Positions 63,830 through 64,000 of a stretch of DNA of 64,000 bases are shown here, in pieces; within the stretch, counting starts at the first letter, position 1; each line of letters opens with the position of its first letter. Under the pieces are notes generated by a model. The model made no database searches. It was not told the DNA's origin and was given only the letters and a program-made list of their open reading frames with translations. Source of the stretch: Ariolimax columbianus (Eukaryota > Mollusca > Gastropoda > Stylommatophora > Arionidae); contig JAVGWX010000002.1 of NCBI GenBank assembly GCA_036924085.1, forward strand, positions 52,516,105-52,580,104, read 5' to 3'. The translations under genes were made by a program, and so were the position numbers.

Positions 63830-64000
63830 TTGTGATATACCCTAACCAATTAGAGATTGCAAGGCGAACGTAGGGTTCCGTGAGTATAGAGGCTGTTGTT
63901 GGGTATTTATTATACGTTTGGCATCGCAATGGCTGTGAACTGTATATAAGAGATGTTAGATATGCGTATTGCTTGCGAGAAGCTGTTTCTCTCGCAGAGG
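63830..64000. other. Right edge, nothing recognised
   Basis: Unique-looking sequence with no supported feature. Confidence 0.4.

Overview
The window is animal nuclear DNA, most likely from a gastropod mollusc. The reasons are an intron-rich Cys-loop receptor gene with lophotrochozoan-type pore residues, several truncated non-LTR retrotransposons including nimbus-like elements with a C-terminal RNase H domain, tRNA-derived SINEs, and very abundant minisatellites and CTAT/CTGT tetranucleotide arrays. The species cannot be named from sequence alone. I see no prokaryotic-type genes, rRNA genes, functional tRNA genes or CRISPR.

One host gene can be supported. It is a nicotinic acetylcholine receptor-type subunit on the + strand, in ten coding exons from 14891 to 44088, with consistent phases and GT-AG borders throughout. 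The joined exons encode about 487 residues: most of the ligand-binding domain, a Cys loop, a loop C with vicinal cysteines, TM1 to TM4 and a short cytoplasmic loop. The signal-peptide exon is missing from what I can recognise and should lie upstream of 14890. The pore entrance reads Pro-Ala-Lys where cation channels have Gly-Glu-Lys, so the subunit is predicted to form an anion (chloride) channel, like the anionic nAChRs described in Lymnaea.

Region by region: 1-14890 is upstream sequence or a long first intron, with LINE 3' ends, an RTE-like reverse-transcriptase pseudogene carrying a 20-bp minisatellite inside its reading frame, SINEs and microsatellites. 14891-44088 is the receptor gene; its introns are full of nested LINEs (19170-21780 is three levels deep), two mariner remnants and private minisatellites that often lie within about 100 bp of an exon. 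44280-48150 is a near full-length CR1-like LINE just past the receptor stop codon. 48150-55390 is SINEs and a run of minisatellites. 55390-59970 is a near full-length, degenerate nimbus-like LINE on the minus strand. 60960-63820 is more minisatellites and one LINE fragment.

All mobile elements seen look inactive: they are 5' truncated, frameshifted, stop-containing or mutated in the catalytic centre. Several insertions can be delimited to the base by target-site duplications. At least two SINE families end in a sequence resembling the nimbus-like LINE tail, which suggests that LINE machinery moved them.
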